DNA of 5,683 nt from Planctomycetota bacterium. GTDB lineage: Bacteria; Planctomycetota; Phycisphaerae; UBA1845; PWPN01. Numbering within the stretch: the stretch's first letter is position 1; every line of letters begins with the position of its first letter. A program made the position numbers and the translations under genes. This document shows positions 4,872-5,683 of this stretch, piece by piece. The stretch spans positions 1,841,492 through 1,847,174 of the forward strand of contig CP070790.1 in NCBI GenBank assembly GCA_020346805.1, in the 5' to 3' direction. The notes below the pieces were generated by a model. It had not been told where the DNA came from, did no database searches, and worked only from the letters and a program-made list of their open reading frames with translations.

Positions 4872-5683
4872 ATGAAGTCACACCGCAGACAATTATTTCC
4901 GCGATTGATCGTTGTCCTATTTGCCATCGGCCCTGTTGTACATTCGTACGGGCAACCTGTGCTCCACTACGGTTTTGACAGGAACAACTACGACAACAGA
5001 GATGCGCGAGATGTAGGAACGCCGCCGGCCGCGGACGGCATCTTTACCGGCGATGCTATTCGCATGGCCGATCCCCCGGCAAATTTCTCCTGCGCGGCTT
5101 TGGATCTGACTCCCAACGGCGCGATTAACAATTACGTTATCACCGGGGCTGATGTGAATAAAATCGACGCCTTGACGGAAATGACGGTTGCCATGTGGGT
5201 CAACCTTCAGGCCAATCCTGATAATGAAGACTCACTAGTCAGTAAAGTTCCTCAAGGCTTTCCCGTTCCCCCGGTCGGCGTGGGCGGTTGGGCGCTGTGG
5301 ATCGGCGAAGTGGGAGGCAATCCTCCAACGGCAAGTAACTTCAGTCTTAACTTTGGCATTTATAAATCCCTAGGCACATACTGGCAGATCCAGGGATCGT
5401 ATTCGCCGGCTGTTAACGCCGATCATAAGTGGGTATTTCTGGCCATTACTTACGACGCAACCAAACGTCAGAGGTTTTATGTGGGCGATGAAAATACGGT
5501 GGTTTCTCAGATCGGATTGACGCAGATTTATACGTACGACTTGTTAGACAACAGCTCGGAGTTTCGGGTGGGCAGTGACGGCTTTTACCCAGGTACCGAT
5601 TACACACCGCCGGCCTGGATCGACGATGTTCGCATCTACGATAGCGCACTAAGTGCGGCCGAACTGGATCAAGTCCGTTTAGA
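4872..5683 (+). CDS. Secreted LamG/concanavalin A-fold protein, 3' end outside the window
   Basis: The frame runs from ATG 4872 to the right edge without a stop, giving 270 residues. The start is fixed by AAGGAGG eight bases upstream. Residues 1-27 look like a Sec signal peptide: basic MKSHRRQ, hydrophobic LIVVLFAIG (12-20), and a probable cleavage after HSYG at G27. Residues about 30-268 form one LamG-like jellyroll: MTVAMWVN at 104-111, HKWVFLAITYD from 185, FYVGDE, and the characteristic closing WIDDVRIYDSALS at 249-261 followed by AAELDQVR. Such domains bind glycans or act as non-catalytic modules in extracellular or surface proteins; no catalytic residues of a GH16-type enzyme are seen. 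Since the jellyroll is complete at the edge, the missing part may hold a further domain or a short C-terminal sorting signal such as PEP-CTERM; this is a guess. The gene has its own promoter and a long structured leader. Confidence 0.87.
   Translation, partial: MKSHRRQLFPRLIVVLFAIGPVVHSYGQPVLHYGFDRNNYDNRDARDVGTPPAADGIFTGDAIRMADPPANFSCAALDLTPNGAINNYVITGADVNKIDALTEMTVAMWVNLQANPDNEDSLVSKVPQGFPVPPVGVGGWALWIGEVGGNPPTASNFSLNFGIYKSLGTYWQIQGSYSPAVNADHKWVFLAITYDATKRQRFYVGDENTVVSQIGLTQIYTYDLLDNSSEFRVGSDGFYPGTDYTPPAWIDDVRIYDSALSAAELDQVRL

Noticed and set aside
5446..5649. Minus-strand frame of 67 codons at the right edge
   Set aside because: It is antisense to the LamG domain and has an Arg/Cys/Ser-rich sequence typical of a shadow frame.

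Overview
The window reads as chromosomal DNA of a free-living, polysaccharide-degrading bacterium of moderate GC content. Nothing in it identifies a species. The combination of a YafY-type WYL regulator, a cytoplasmic GH42-type glycosidase and a secreted LamG-fold protein with strong Shine-Dalgarno usage would fit a Planctomycetota/Phycisphaerae-like genome. That placement is inference from gene style, not from a marker gene.

Layout, all on the + strand: (a) 2-676, the 3' part of a polytopic membrane protein of unknown function, open to the left edge; (b) 708-1679, an HTH + WYL transcriptional regulator; (c) 1692-2141, D-aminoacyl-tRNA deacylase (dtd), only 12 bases after the regulator and without a visible ribosome binding site; (d) 2142-2273, a leader with a sigma70-like promoter, a GC-rich dyad and two copies of CAAGAGGT; (e) 2274-4391, a 705-residue GH42-type beta-galactosidase-like enzyme without signal peptide; (f) 4392-4871, a 480-base non-coding gap with a probable terminator at its start, an AT-rich middle, a TATAAT-type promoter near 4661-4694 and a hairpin-rich presumed 5' leader; (g) 4872-5683, a secreted LamG/concanavalin A-fold protein cut by the right edge.

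The first three genes are closely spaced (31 and 12 bases) and probably share a transcript. The glycosidase and the LamG protein each seem to have their own promoter. A possible link is carbohydrate use: the LamG protein would bind glycans outside the cytoplasm and the GH42 enzyme would cleave imported oligosaccharides inside. The WYL regulator may act on the glycosidase, because an 8-mer in its own leader occurs twice in the glycosidase leader, but an SD-related coincidence is not excluded.

The points most worth a second look are the structured leader before the LamG gene, the altered SQFTL motif (SAFAL) in the deacylase, the incomplete GH42 zinc-cysteine set, and the CAAGAGGT repeats. No mobile element, CRISPR array, tRNA or rRNA was seen.
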